A DNA stretch of 64,000 bases from Pyropia yezoensis (taxonomy: Eukaryota; Rhodophyta; Bangiophyceae; Bangiales; Bangiaceae), in contig CM020618.1 of NCBI GenBank assembly GCA_009829735.1, positions 1,356,425-1,420,424 on the forward strand, in the 5' to 3' direction. Both the position numbers and the translations under genes were made by a program. Shown here in pieces: positions 10,345 to 22,709 of the stretch. Each line of letters begins with the position of its first letter. The stretch's first letter is position 1. Under the pieces are notes generated by a model that was not told the DNA's origin, did not search any database, and worked only from the letters and a program-made list of their open reading frames with translations.

Positions 10345-13300
10345 GGCAGGCGCTCTCCCCAAGTGTCTTCCCGAATCTCCAACGGCAGGGTACTTCTACC
10401 TGTTCTCCCCTTGCGTGCCGGGAGAAAGGACGGCAGTTACCTGCTCAACCGGTAGCCGCCTGGACACCCTGTTTGTTCAAGGGGACCTTGCTCGTCCTGC
10501 GTAAGGAAAACCTCAAGATTAATGCTCGTATGCGTGTGGGGGATAGCCTCCCCCAAGCTGTTACGCCGGTGGTCGACACGGGAGCCGGACCAAGCGTCAT
10601 CACTGAGAACCTGTTACCTCCGGGCTGGCGTCGACATGCCTGGAGAGCGCCTACCAAGACCCGGATTGTAGACGCATCAGGTCAAACCCTACGACCGCTT
10701 GGCCGTCTTCCCGTCGCCATCTATGTCAACAATGAACCAATGCTTTTTCCCTTTCTAGTAGTCAAGACCTTATCAGTCCCCCTCATCCTAGGCTGGGACT
10801 TCCAGAAGCAGCATGTCAAGAGCATCCTACCCGGAGAAGGAAAGGTGCAGTTCAACCATGGGTTTGTGTCACCAGTGCTGGAGCACCTGGACACCAAGGT
10901 TCGTGTGGCCAAGAACCAGAAGGAACGCATCCCACCCTCTACCTTGACCCTCATCAAACCGGTGCTCCTACCTCCTCGCTCGGAGACCAAGGTTCAAGTC
11001 ACGACCCGGACTGCAGGTCAATGCCTGATCTACGGACGCAAGGAATTTCTGGCGAAACACCGATTATACCTAGCCCACGGACACCACAAGAAGGTGGAGA
11101 GGCACACCCCGTTCTCGGTGCTGATCGTCAACGTGAGCCGGAAGCCAATAACCCTCGCCAAGGGCACTCGAGTTGGTACAGCAGAGCCTTACCGGGGGTC
11201 CGCCCGCGCTATGAGCAAGGAAGACCTCTTCAACCTGCAACAAGAGCTGGCATCCAACTTGACGGCCTTAAACGTATCTCCGGAACAAGAGCAGGCTGGC
11301 CGTACTACTCCGAAGCCCGAACAAGCACCGCCCGGGATGCCGAAGGTCAACCAAGAAAACGTCCCTCCCGACTTGAAGGAGGCACTGGAGAAGCTTCTCC
11401 AGGAATATCGGCACCTGTGGTCTGGAGAGCTGGGCAAGATGGACGCCACCCTACACCGGATTCAACTCAAGCCAGATGCCAAACCAGTGCACATGCACCC
11501 ATACCGGGCTGGACCTCATCGCCGGGATGAGATTGAGAAGCAGGTTAACAAGATGCTCAAGATGGATGTTATCGAGCCGTCTGATGGCGAGTGGGCTTTC
11601 CCGGTGGTAGTCGTCCCGAAACCTGGCGGTCACTTCCGTTTCTGCGTTGACTACAGACGCCTGAACGAGATGACAGTCAAGGATGTATACCCGATACCCC
11701 GGATGGATGATTGCCTCGACTTTCTTGGTGATGCCACCCTCTTCTCGACGCTGGATTGTAATGCCGGTTACTGGCAGATCCCTCTGGCTGACGAGGACAA
11801 GGACAAGACTACCTTCACGTGCCACCTGGGACTATTCCGGTGCAAGCGTCTCCCTTTTGGTCTCACTAATGCGCCGGCAACCTTCCAGAGAGCCATCGAC
11901 ATCATCCTGTCGGGGCTAAGGTGGAGAACATGTTTGGTCTACCTGGACGACATCATTGTTTTCTCCAAGACCCCAGCGGAACACCTGGAGCACCTTCGAG
12001 AGGTCCTGGCCCTCCTGTCCAAGGCTGGAGTTACCCTCAAGGCCGAGAAGTGCCACCTGTTTGAGACTGAGGTGGAGTACCTGGGGCACGTGCTGAGTCC
12101 GGGGGAGCTCCGAGTCAATGAGAAGAACATCAAGGCCCTCCGGCATGCACGGCAACCTAAAACCCAGACGGAACTCAAGAGCTTCCTGGGTATGTGCAAC
12201 GTCTACCGCCGGTTCGTACGGGACTACGCTCTGATTGCCCGGCCCTTGACCAAGCTTACTAGCAAGAAGCTTCCAGTACAACTCCCGGTGTTCGACGAGA
12301 AGCAGACAGCAGCCTTCGAAGAGCTCAAGAAGCGCCTGACCACCACTCCAGTACTGGCGTTACCCAAGCGGGAGGGTCAGTTTGTTCTGGAGACTGACGC
12401 CTGTGGCGTCCAGGTGGGGTGCTCACTACTCCAGCAGCAACCTGATGGGCACTTCCTCCCGATAGGCTACTACAGTCGCGTCTTGACTCCAGCCGAGAAG
12501 AACTATTCCACGACCGAGCGCGAGTGCTTGGCGGTCGTCTGGGCTTGCTTCCTGTTACGTCCATATCTTGAAGGACAAGAGTTCCTCATCCGGACGGACC
12601 ACGCCAGTCTAAGGTGGCTGCTATGCATGGACAGCAGTCAAGGAAGGGTCGCCCGGTGGCGCCTACGCCTTTCGGAGTTCAAGTACAAGGTGTGCACCAG
12701 AGCAGGGAGGGAGCACCACTGCGCCGACACCATGTCCCGGCTGGAGACTCCTGCAGCCGATACCGGTCCTATCCCGGAGGAAATACCTTGCTTCATCCTC
12801 CCGAATGTCGGACGTGGCTGGCACGCTCCCCTGTACGAGACACCTGACGCTCATCAACCGGTAACCATTCACCGGATGCTGGAGGCACAATTGACGGACC
12901 CTCAATGCTTGGAGCTTCGCCACCAAATGGACCTGAACCGGAACAGTCGCTTCTCCGAGTCTACAGACGGACTCCTGGTACGGGTGTCACCCTTCGATGG
13001 GGCAACTCAAGTTTACGTACCCCGAAGTCTACGAGCTGACATCCTACGCCTGGAGCACTTGTCTCCCCAGGCCGGACATCCTGGTATCAATCGGATGTAT
13101 GCTTCCATGAGACGACATTATTACTGGGAAACCATGGCCAGTGACGTCCATAAGTGCCTGGAGGCTTGTATTTCTTGTGCAAGGAACCGGTTGTCCCAGA
13201 GGAAGAAGACTTCTAAGCTACGCCTATTCCCTGCGGCGGAGCCCTTTGCAAGCTTAAGCATGGACATCCTGGGGCCCCTACCTGAGACCTCCAGTGGCAA

Positions 13301-14432
13301 CATATACCTGCTCATCATTTGTGACCGGTTCTCCAAGTTCACTCGAGCAATCCCGCTGAGAACCATCACGGCTCTGGATGTCACGTCGGCCTTCTGCGAG
13401 TACTGGATAGCTGCCTACGGCCCTCCAGACTCCGTCTTAACCGACAACGGTCCCCAGTTTGCATCCCTGTTCTTCCAAGGAGTCTGTGACCTGATGGGCA
13501 TCAAGAACTTGTACACCACGACGTACCACCCTCAAACGAACGGCCAGGTGGAACGATTCAACCGGACCCTAGTGGACATGCTACGGCACTACGTGGAGGA
13601 GCACCAAGAAGACTGGGACGAGCTCCTGGCTGTCCTCACTCTAGCCTACAACTCCCGAGTTCACCGGACAACGGGAGTCGCTCCACTCGACTTTGTCACC
13701 CCGAGGCGGCTGACCAACTTCTCCCTGGAAAGAATACCGGATGGTCTCCAGCCTGCACTGAAGTCAGGTCCCAAGGCAAAGGATGAGTTCCTGGAACAAC
13801 TAAAGCTCCTGCTCCCAAGAGTCAAGGAGTCAATTTCAAAGACCCAGGAGCGATACAAGCGGGACTATGACAAGGGTGTCCGGGAAAAGAACAAGGAACT
13901 GGGTGGTGGCGACTGGGTTTTTGTGGACAACCATAGCAAGACCCGGGGGAAGCTGGACTCTAAGACGGATGGACCTTATGAGATTCTCAATACGGATGGC
14001 TGGACCTTCCTTCTAGACGTGGATGGCTCTCCGTACCGGGTGAGCAGCGACCATGTCACCCGAGCTCCACCGCCAAGCCAACGGGACTTGACCCGGCGTA
14101 AGCGGACTGCGATACCCTGGCTATCCCAAGAAGAAGGTCGGGAATTTGTCTACGTCAAGTTTGTCGACCATGCCTGGAGAGATGGACGCCTGTACCTGCG
14201 AGTACGCTGGTTCGGTTTCAACCCGGCAGATGATACATGGGAACCCTCAAACCGGCTACCCATCGCGGACGTCTGTGCCTACACGCGACGGAACGGGATT
14301 GAGGGCACTCCCGTGGCCAGAGCCGGCAAGATTCTGGAGTCGGACACGGAGGAGGACCAAGAGGACGGGGCCAACCAAGACCCTCGGGACGAGACGAGCT
14401 CACCCGCAACGGATGCGGAACAAGAGGATTGA
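10338..14432 (+). CDS. E2 pol polyprotein (PR-RT-RNaseH-IN-chromodomain)
   Basis: This is an intact pol of about 1,364 codons counted from the slip site. The protease DTGAG starts with the Asp codon 10575-10577. Reverse transcriptase YLDD is at 11940-11951. RNase H keeps LETDACG, TERECLAVVW, RTDHASL and CADTMSR. The integrase has the HHCC finger (LEHLSPQAGHPG, then CISCARNR) and DDE residues in MDILGPLP, TDNGPQFA and NGQVERFNR. The C-terminal chromodomain covers about 14140-14290 (YVKFVDHAWRDGRLYLRVRW, then DDTWEP) and is followed by an acidic tail of about 45 residues that E1 lacks. All catalytic residues are present, so with its gag this element looks coding-competent. The missing LTRs are the obvious defect in view. 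Confidence 0.95.
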   Translation, partial: RVGQALSPSVFPNLQRQGTSTCSPLACREKGRQLPAQPVAAWTPCLFKGTLLVLRKENLKINARMRVGDSLPQAVTPVVDTGAGPSVITENLLPPGWRRHAWRAPTKTRIVDASGQTLRPLGRLPVAIYVNNEPMLFPFLVVKTLSVPLILGWDFQKQHVKSILPGEGKVQFNHGFVSPVLEHLDTKVRVAKNQKERIPPSTLTLIKPVLLPPRSETKVQVTTRTAGQCLIYGRKEFLAKHRLYLAHGHHKKVERHTPFSVLIVNVSRKPITLAKGTRVGTAEPYRGSARAMSKEDLFNLQQELASNLTALNVSPEQEQAGRTTPKPEQAPPGMPKVNQENVPPDLKEALEKLLQEYRHLWSGELGKMDATLHRIQLKPDAKPVHMHPYRAGPHRRDEIEKQVNKMLKMDVIEPSDGEWAFPVVVVPKPGGHFRFCVDYRRLNEMTVKDVYPIPRMDDCLDFLGDATLFSTLDCNAGYWQIPLADEDKDKTTFTCHLGLFRCKRLPFGLTNAPATFQRAIDIILSGLRWRTCLVYLDDIIVFSKTPAEHLEHLREVLALLSKAGVTLKAEKCHLFETEVEYLGHVLSPGELRVNEKNIKALRHARQPKTQTELKSFLGMCNVYRRFVRDYALIARPLTKLTSKKLPVQLPVFDEKQTAAFEELKKRLTTTPVLALPKREGQFVLETDACGVQVGCSLLQQQPDGHFLPIGYYSRVLTPAEKNYSTTERECLAVVWACFLLRPYLEGQEFLIRTDHASLRWLLCMDSSQGRVARWRLRLSEFKYKVCTRAGREHHCADTMSRLETPAADTGPIPEEIPCFILPNVGRGWHAPLYETPDAHQPVTIHRMLEAQLTDPQCLELRHQMDLNRNSRFSESTDGLLVRVSPFDGATQVYVPRSLRADILRLEHLSPQAGHPGINRMYASMRRHYYWETMASDVHKCLEACISCARNRLSQRKKTSKLRLFPAAEPFASLSMDILGPLPETSSGNIYLLIICDRFSKFTRAIPLRTITALDVTSAFCEYWIAAYGPPDSVLTDNGPQFASLFFQGVCDLMGIKNLYTTTYHPQTNGQVERFNRTLVDMLRHYVEEHQEDWDELLAVLTLAYNSRVHRTTGVAPLDFVTPRRLTNFSLERIPDGLQPALKSGPKAKDEFLEQLKLLLPRVKESISKTQERYKRDYDKGVREKNKELGGGDWVFVDNHSKTRGKLDSKTDGPYEILNTDGWTFLLDVDGSPYRVSSDHVTRAPPPSQRDLTRRKRTAIPWLSQEEGREFVYVKFVDHAWRDGRLYLRVRWFGFNPADDTWEPSNRLPIADVCAYTRRNGIEGTPVARAGKILESDTEEDQEDGANQDPRDETSSPATDAEQED

Positions 14433-14577
14433 GAAGAAGGGAACGGGTATATCAAGGAGAACACGCAATGCAAGCATGGAGCAATCAAGGAAAACAAGCA
14501 CCCGCTCGAGCAACCCTTCTCTCCGCCTCTTCCCTCCTCGCTTCTCCCAAGACCCTCACCCTCCTTGCATCCAACTA

Positions 14578-16666
14578 CTACTCCCGGCGCGGACGCTGAG
14601 CCGCGGGAGTGTCCTCCGGCGTTGCCTCCGCGGTACGACGGGAACCGGAGGAAGACGGGATGACGTAGTGCGGTGGACGCGGCGCATCCCGGTATGACGC
14701 CATCGGAGTAGTACCAGTAGTTGCCGGTGGCTCCCGCTCATCCAGATATGTCCGTCGGCGCCACTGGAAGCCCGTGAAGGTCTCTGACCACTGCTGGGCC
14801 AGGCCATGCCGCGTCAAAGTCGCCAGAAGTTCGCCAACCACCGGGTTGTTCGACATCTGGCCGCTGTCCGCGCAAGCAAACACCCGGTCGACCACGTCGT
14901 TCAAGACACTGGCGTAAGTGCCCAGCACCAGAGAAGACCCGACGCCTTCAACCTGCACCGGAAGACGACCCAGCTGGTCTTCAATCATACCGACGTCGTA
15001 CTGGTCGCATGTTGGACCACCTTGGTTCAGGTACCAGTCAGGCACCCGGAAGCGGGTAAGGCGCAGAGTCGGCGCCGGAATCTCGAACCGGCCCGAGGAT
15101 GACACTACCGGACGGTCCACAACGGCCCCCGAGACCGGAGTGCCCAACTCCAGCGGAGGCACAGCGCCGCCGGCGTTGGAAGAAGGCGTCCGGGGTAGAG
15201 CGGCCGGAGTAATCGGCGACCGCACGGCCACTCCCAGACTCGCCGCAGACAAGCGCGGTGCCGGAGGAGCTTGAAGTACTGGCACAGCCGGAACAGGGCG
15301 AGGACGTGCCGGTGACGGTTCAGGCGAGGCGACCGGGGCGACAGGGGCAACCGGAGGAAGCGGAGCCGCCGCAGACGCCCGACCGACCGCCGCGACCCAT
15401 CCCGACTCCTGTACCGGCGGCCCAACTGGCAGAAGATCAAGGGCGGCCGGAGCAGGAAAGCTACCTAGCTGCGGCCACGCCGGAAGCGGCGTCGCCAGCT
15501 GCACCTTAGCCGGAGAAGACTGGTAGACCACCTGCGCCCAACCGTAGCCATCCCGACGCGGGCGGTTCTGGTCGGCAATCGCGTTCAAGAAGTTCCGGTC
15601 ATGCACCGGCACCAGACGCCGGAAGTCGATCATCGCCTGGAAGAGCTCCTTGTACTCCTCGTCCTGGCTGCACAGGAAGTCGACGGTCAACTTGTCGACA
15701 ATCCAGACCATCAGGAGGTCAGGGAGAAACCAAAGCCGGTTGGACACCAAGACCTCATGAAGCCAGTGGTTGGCCGCCAAGACTGTCATCTCGGACGTGT
15801 ACATCATGTACGGGATTGAATGGAAGAAGCCCTTGATCGACGCCTGAGTCAAGGCGTCCAAGAAGTACCAGGTGCAAGGGATGCTGGAAGGAGCAAACCC
15901 GACCGGGATCTCGACTTCCTGCTGCTGCGGGGATGACCTTGGGGTAGTATGCCGCCCGGTTAGCCTTGTCCAGCTTCCAGAACTCCTGGTGGTTGCAGCT
16001 CACAGGAAGTCACGCTGACGCCCGCGTCGCTCACCCTGCTCCCGTGCCGGCGACAACTTGGAGTATTTCCGGGTCAAGAAAGGCGGCTCCAGAGCGACCA
16101 TGCTCGGACGGGGGTCGCAGTTCAAGCTTCCCGACCCCTTGAGCGCCTCGTCCCAGACCTTGAGCGCCCGGTGGACGTACCTTCCTCCTCCGGCCACCGG
16201 AGAACGGACGCGGACACGCGACGCTCGGTCAAGGGTAGATCCAGTACCAGCGCGAAGGGGAGATCCTCCAGACGAGCAGCCCAAGAGGAACCCGAGAAGC
16301 TCTGGGAGCGGTCTTGTGCCAGGCGCATCTGGTCCGCCGTATGAAGACGTGCCTTGTCCATCTCGGTCAAGACCCGCGCTGGAGTTCCTTGCGCCAGAGG
16401 TCCATGCAATCCTGCTGGCACTGGGCCGCGCCGGCGTTGCCAACCACCGTGGAGTAACGCCGGGCCGCCAGAGGGTCCTGCCCAAGAAGCATCTCCGGGA
16501 GACCCTCCGGGGGGGCCTCGACCGGGTGCATCGTGGAAGCCGGGGGAACTCGATCCGTCCCCGCCGTGGCGACCGGCGCCGGCACCGACATCCGAGGAAC
16601 CGGAGGCAGGAGAGGGGCACGACGACCCGAGTTCTCCTCCGCAACACTCGCCGCCGGAACCACGGG
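14578..16666 (-). pseudogene. Antisense ORF of E2, frameshifted and cut by gap
   Basis: This is the counterpart of the E1 antisense ORF, in the same place and orientation. It is read in pieces. One frame (16367-16666) includes PLAARRYSTVVGNAG, the next includes LTEMDKARLHTADQ, then comes NRAAYYPK, and last a 427-residue frame (14578-15861) starting near FLDALTQASIKGFF. The last part aligns in order with E1: VLAANHWLHEVL against MLATQWLLEVM, and LFQAMIDFRRLV against MLRLHKFIEWE. A Pro/Ala-rich linker and a C-terminal domain without the Arg/Ser repeats follow. The N-terminus is in the N gap. At least three frameshifts are needed, which may be errors or decay. Confidence 0.6.
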
Positions 16667-17166
16667 NNNNNNNNNNNNNNNNNNNNNNNNNNNNNNNNNN
16701 NNNNNNNNNNNNNNNNNNNNNNNNNNNNNNNNNNNNNNNNNNNNNNNNNNNNNNNNNNNNNNNNNNNNNNNNNNNNNNNNNNNNNNNNNNNNNNNNNNNN
16801 NNNNNNNNNNNNNNNNNNNNNNNNNNNNNNNNNNNNNNNNNNNNNNNNNNNNNNNNNNNNNNNNNNNNNNNNNNNNNNNNNNNNNNNNNNNNNNNNNNNN
16901 NNNNNNNNNNNNNNNNNNNNNNNNNNNNNNNNNNNNNNNNNNNNNNNNNNNNNNNNNNNNNNNNNNNNNNNNNNNNNNNNNNNNNNNNNNNNNNNNNNNN
17001 NNNNNNNNNNNNNNNNNNNNNNNNNNNNNNNNNNNNNNNNNNNNNNNNNNNNNNNNNNNNNNNNNNNNNNNNNNNNNNNNNNNNNNNNNNNNNNNNNNNN
17101 NNNNNNNNNNNNNNNNNNNNNNNNNNNNNNNNNNNNNNNNNNNNNNNNNNNNNNNNNNNNNNNNNN
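16667..17166. other. Assembly gap (500 N)
   Basis: Exactly 500 N separate the antisense ORF of E2 from the pol end of E3. The fixed length indicates a scaffolding placeholder, so the true distance and junction are unknown. Confidence 0.99.
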
Positions 17167-20100
17167 TTGGAGGAGGTCGGCAAGGATGGGACTTTCCATG
17201 CTTGCAAGGCCCTTTCCCAAGCGGGATCTCCCTCTGGGGGTTCGGGTGCGCGAGTCGCGTGATTCCCATTTATCGTCCAGATACCATCATCACTCTCGAT
17301 GGTTAACCGCCGTCCATCCGTCTTAAGGATGTGATATGGTCCCAGAGTTTTGAAGACCAATTTCCCTCCCTTATTGTCGTGGGAGTTGACATAAATCCAA
17401 TCCCAACTCGGAGCGGATCGCGACGATGTCTGACTCGGACATCGAAGTACCTCTTGTAACGAGCTTGGCCTTCTCCATAGTAGCCCGGACAAGGGGTATC
17501 ATCTCCTCCAGTCTCTGGAGTAGGGAGGCTTTCGCCTGACTCGGTGTTTGAGTCGAAGTCTCACCCTCTGTCTGGGTGAGACGCTCCACAGCTACTGACG
17601 GAAGTCGTCGGGGGCAGACGAAGGCAAACCGGTGCCTCTCCCGTACTACTGTGTACCTGGGAGTTGTATGCTGTCAGGAGTAGTGACGCATAACGAGCCC
17701 ATGTGACTACATGGTCATGGACATAGTGACGCAACTGGCGCACTAGAGTCCTGTTGAATCGTTCCACCTGCCCATTAGTCTGGGGGTGGTAAGGGGTTGC
17801 GAAATTTCGTCTGCACCCCCAACATCTTCATGACTCCCTGATACAGGACGGACGCAAACTGTGGTCCGTTATCCGAAAGGATAGAGTCGGGGATGCCATA
17901 ACTGGCAACCCAGACGTCGAGTAACTCACTCAGAACGTCCACGGCTGTGATATCCTTGAGTGGGGGATACCCGCGTGAGCTTAGTAAAGCGATCACACAT
18001 CACCAGAAGGTACTCATATCCTTCAGGTGCTCGTGGTAGTGGACCGAGTAAGTCCACTGCTATCGCTGCAAAACGGCTCTGTTGCAGGAAAGAGTCTCAT
18101 GGAAGAAGTCTGCCGGGACTCCATGAGTCTATTCTTTGCGGAAGTCGCGCATGCGGCTACATACCCGTACACATCAGCCACGAGTGATGGCCAATAGTAC
18201 TTCTTGCGTAGGGTCTGATACATCCTCGTAGACCCTGGGTGTCCACCCAACGGTGAGGAGTGCTCCCGTTGGAGGATACTCTTGCGTAACTCCTTGGGGA
18301 CGACGACTTGCTTGTCCCCCTGGGTATATCCCTTACGGCAGAGTATGCCGTTGTCATTCAGGAAGAACCGAGTCGGTTGAGCCTGGTCGAGCTCCTTCCT
18401 GAGTCGTCGACAAAGTTTGTCGCTCTCCTGTGCCTTGACAAACTCATCCAGAGACACGGGTAATAGCTTGGCCATGCCAGGCATCCTCGGGTCGAGGACA
18501 GTTCCGGAGCGAGTGGTCACTGCCACATGAGGGAGTTCCTCAGGGATGGGGGAAGAGTCTTTCCCATCCGTCGGTATGCGAGACAACGCGTCCGCAACCG
18601 CATGCTTCGCGCCTGGCCGATACTCAACGTCGTAATCGAACTCAGCGAGGCAGAGTCGCCATAGATTGAGTCGGTTATTCGTACAGGCTGGAGTGGTGAG
18701 TATCCACTTCAGAGCCTTGTGGTCACATCGAATGAGGAACTTCCTTCCTTCGATGTATGGCCGTAGCATGGAGACTGCCCATACTACGCCAAGGCCATCT
18801 ACCTCCGTCACAGAAATAATTCTTCTGGGCCGGTGAGAGTCCTTTGCTAAAATAGCCAACGGGTAAATACTCCCCCGAAGGCTGTTGTTGGAGTAAGCAA
18901 CAACCGAGTTGGTCGTGACTTGCGTCCACATCAACAATGTAGTGAGCCCCCGGTCTGGGGATCGCTAACACCGGTGGGTTGCAGAGGAGTTCTCGCAACC
19001 TATCAAACGTTTCTTGCTCCGGGGGTTTGGGAGCATCCAAGCGCTTGGGCATCTTGGAACTTACCAAGTGGTTCAACGGTGCAGACACTTTGGCATAGTT
19101 CGCCACAAAGCGTCTGTATACGTTACACATACCCAGGAAGCTCCTGAGTTGTGTCTGCGTCTGGGGAACTTCGCCCGACGGATGGCCATGAGGTTCTTCT
19201 CATTGACCAGAATGCGACCTGGCCGGACTATATGGCCGAGGTACTCCACCTCATTACTAAATAGGTGACACTTCGTAGGTTTGAGTGTTACTCCTGCTTC
19301 ACCCAACAGGGGTAAAAACTCTGTCCAAGTGGACAGGTGTTCTTCGGCAGTCCCGGAGAACACAATGATATCGTCCAGATACACCAGGGCGATCTGCCAC
19401 TTGACTCCGGCAAGTATCAAGTCAATAGCACGCTGGAAAGTCGCAGGTGGCATTGCAAAGCCCGAAAGGGAGCCGTGTACACTGATAAACTCCACAGTGA
19501 CACGTGAAGGTGGTCAAGTGTCTGTCCTCCTTGCGGGATGGGTATCTGCCAGTACCCCGCGTTGCAGTCCAACGTGGAAAAGTACTGTGCCTCACCGAGT
19601 GAGTCGAGGCAATCGTCCATACGGGGTAAGGGGTAACTATCCCTTACCGTCGGCTCGTTTAGCTTAAGATAATCAATGCAGAACCGCATCGTGCCGTCTG
19701 ACTTTGGCACCAAGACTATGGGACTGGCCCACTCACTTGAGCAAGGCTCAATGACACCCATGTCTTGCATCCGTTGGACCTGCTCTCGGGTGAGTTCCCG
19801 TGAGTCTGGTCCCATACGGTAGGGACTCAGGCGAACTGGCCTAGCCCCTGGCTTCAACACGATTCTGTGTTCGGCGGCCTGATGAGCCCAAGGTCACCAT
19901 TCCACAACTTGTGATGCTTCTGGATTAACTCATCCAGTCGTCCATGAAAACACTCCGGGATGTTCTCCCGATTTTCCGTCGGTGACTTAGCCGTCGATGA
20001 ACTCGATTGGTCGGCAGAGCCTGCCGTTCCAATATCCTTCCATGGCTGTTGAGTCACAGCAACGACATTCCCCTCAAAGGTAGAGATCGACGCAATCTTC

Positions 20101-20951
20101 ATGCCTCCGGGGAGTCGTCGAGGTTCCTCCGACGTGTTGAGGACCTCCACCCACCAAGTTTGGTCATCTCCACAAGTCATGGGGCCCCATGCAACTTGCA
20201 CTTGGTGAGTGTGATAGACTCGGTCCACGGGGGAAACGAGTCCATTCCCTCGAAACCGTGTGCGTACTCGCACAAAGGTCCTTGATCGGGGCGGGACTAC
20301 CGTACCCTTAGATACTCGTACATGGGTCGTAGAGCCTCCACCCTTCGGAGAGTTTTCCCTAGGTTGATGAGTCGTAGGGGAAACAGTCCTCCCTTTACGC
20401 AATATGGGGACAGTCTCTCCATTACGCATTCGGATTACCCCTTCCGGTCCACAGACGGCCGGGACATGGAGGTCCAGATAGTCAGTTCCCAGGAGTACGG
20501 GAACTGACATATTGGAGACTACTCCAAAGTTCACCTGCGTCTGTTAGAACCCAATGCAAACAGTCAATGCAACAGACCCAACAGTGGGGAGGAGTCCCCC
20601 ATTGACATCAAACATACGCCACTCGGGTGAGCCGGCGGGACTCACATCCGTCCCCTCTGGCAATAAGTCTTGCCTAATGAGAGAGGCAGCAGAGCCTGTG
20701 TCGACTATGACACGAGAGGTAAACTCATATCCATCCTGCAGCCAGAGTCGAGCTGCGACCTGGTAGTTACTCCCTACCAGCACTGACACAATCCGACTCG
20801 GGTCGTGATTCTGAGGAGAGACTTTGTCTCTAGGCCTCACCCCTCGAGGTCGAGTCAGGACCTTCACTCTCCCATGGGTCGGTGAGTGTGAAGCAACCCG
20901 CTTCATTACCGCTGGAGCGTTTGGGTCAGTCTTAGTCCCAGCGGCTAGGCG
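17167..20951 (-). pseudogene. E3 pol, multiply frameshifted
   Basis: Pol is spread over about ten frames. Protease VDTGSAAS lies near 20700, RT with YLDDIIVF near 19370-19395, and RNase H with VDVDASHDQLGC near 18900-18935. Integrase REHSSPLGGHPG is near 18260, SDNGPQFAS near 17860 and NGQVERFNR near 17755. The integrase finger reads CATSAKN where E1 has CTSCAQN, so one zinc-binding Cys is gone, which an indel alone does not explain. The end (about 17170-17400) matches the region just before the chromodomain of E1, and the chromodomain itself falls in the gap. This copy is very unlikely to be active. Confidence 0.88.
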
Positions 20952-20957
20952 TTTCCC
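20909..20957 (-). promoter_or_regulatory. Candidate -1 frameshift signal of E3
   Basis: On the minus strand GGGAAAC (20957-20951) is read G_GGA_AAC in the knuckle frame. GCC and the stop TAG (20947-20945) follow. Pol is in the -1 frame. The 6-nt spacer is followed by a perfect 7-bp stem, CCGCTGG (20944-20938) with CCAGCGG (20915-20909), around a 22-nt loop. Confidence 0.65.
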
Positions 20958-22709
20958 TCATCCGACTCGGATGATGGAGTATCCTTGCCACTTGAGCTGG
21001 GGGAAGAGGTTTTCCCCTTCTCAAGCGTGGACTCATTCTCTGACTGAGGTTGAGTCATGGCCGTCACACGTGCGGTGTGCGGCCGGGTATCCGAATCAGT
21101 CCTCGGAATACCGAGCTTCCCAATACGAGCCAACAGGGCTCTCAGTCGAACGTCCAGAGTGGGGCATTGGGCTGCCCAGTGTCCCGACTTGGAACACTGC
21201 CAACACGGGCCGATCACTCATTGACGCCGATGGCCCCGCTTTTCCCTGTGACTTATTAGGGATAGCGGCCACCATACTTTCCGTCTCTCGAGTTGAGGAC
21301 GAAGGTACTGCAGGGTACGTCCGCGTGTAGGAAGGCACCCTTGCAGTTCTGCGGAAGCGACTTGCTTCCACTCCCTTAGCTTCTTTCTCTCGTTCCTTCC
21401 GCTGCTCAGACACGAGCCAGCGGTACTCATCACCCTTAGTCTGGGCGATGCGTGCCAACTCCGCCAGAGTCATGGTCGGAGTATTACGCTCTCGCACAGT
21501 CGCTCGAGCTGCTCGGTGGACACCCTCCACAAAGCGTCCCTTAATGACTCCTTGGGGATATAGGAATCCACAGAGGACGTTCAGCTGACGGAGTCGTTCA
21601 GCGAACTCCCGCTCCTCTTCACCCTTACTCTGGGTGGCGCGGTTGAACTCTTCAACCTGCGCAGCCAAGGAAGCCTCGTCTGCGTGAAGACGAAGGATCC
21701 AATTAACTAACTCCAGGTAGGAGGTCACCTCACCCGGATTCCCACCATGCCGACTTGGCAAGACGTTCATCACCTCGGAGCGGAGTGGCTCCTTGGTGAA
21801 GTCCTGAAGTATGAAAAACGCTTCAGCTTCAGAGACATCATTGTCATCGCAGGCTTTTGCGAACTTCCGCAAAAACTGGAAGACCTTCAGGGGTGGTGTC
21901 CCGTCCCATTCTGAACGGACCCCGAAGGATTGCGCAACGTGTTTCTTGCGCCGGCCCAGGGTACGGGCCTGACTATTCGAGTAGGTCAACGACTTGTTGA
22001 CCAACCCATATGTCTCACAGTCGAAGACATCCTTGAACAATGGATTATTCACCACTATCTTTCCTGGGACGACTCTAGTCCCAAGATGGTCCGTGTGAGT
22101 CACACGACCACGTCGGGTAAGATCCTCTTCACCCGACTTGCCACTTGCAGAGGACTCAGACTCTGAGTCCACCTCACGACGGAGAGTACGTCGAGTCTCC
22201 CGTCGCTTCTGACGCCTCGAGGCCTGCTCAGGCGGAGGGGTGTTCCCCTTCAACGCCTTCCCCACCTCCTCTCGCACGACTTGTGCGATGGCAGTCATCA
22301 CCGAGTCATCCACGATACCGGATGAGCCAGGTGGAGCTTGACTCGAGCTCCCACCCGGTCCTTCCGACACCAGTCGTGGCGCGGACCCACCAACCCGGGG
22401 TACGGAACTCCCCGTCCCGTCACCTCTGCCGGTCGGCGGTCCCATGCCGAAGTGAGTGTCGTCACTCCCCGAAGAGGTTGCCGGAGCCTGACGCTGGCTC
22501 GGCGCTCCCACCGGAGAAGGGCGAACTCCGCCCGTCTCTTCCGAGGACGGCCTGGGAAGGAACCTGGCCGACCGCCTTCGGGGTCCAACCTCTGGACCCA
22601 CCACATCCGCACTGCCCGGCCTGGGTGGTACTCCGCCCGTCGGGGGAGGACAACGCTCCCCCTCGCCAGGTACACTCGGCACAATGGGGGGGTCTCCCTC
22701 ACCAGCCAT
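20945..22709 (-). pseudogene. E3 gag, one frameshift before the knuckle
   Basis: The ATG at 22709 starts a Pro/Gly/Ser-rich N-terminus (MAGEGDPP). The gag core follows with VFDCETYGLVNKS, then WDGTPPLKVFQFLRKFAKAC, and the segment TSYLELVNWILRLHADEASL, all close to E1. The main frame stops at 21096. The CCHC knuckle CWQCSKSGHWAAQC (about 21200-21159) and the acidic tail ending EGNA-stop are in the neighbouring frame (20945-21217), so one shift near 21220 separates them. Apart from this the gag is full length and serves as a reference for the broken E1 gag. Confidence 0.85.

Larger units (their letters stand above)
8891..16666 (+). mobile_element. Ty3/gypsy chromovirus E2
   Basis: This second chromovirus is clearly diverged from E1. 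Its gag and pol are intact, and a frameshifted antisense ORF follows. No 5' LTR precedes gag because the E1 LTR ends 74 bases before the gag ATG. The 3' end falls in the 500-N gap. It is best explained as an element interrupted near its 5' end by E1, so its own 5' LTR should lie beyond E1, outside the window. Confidence 0.85.
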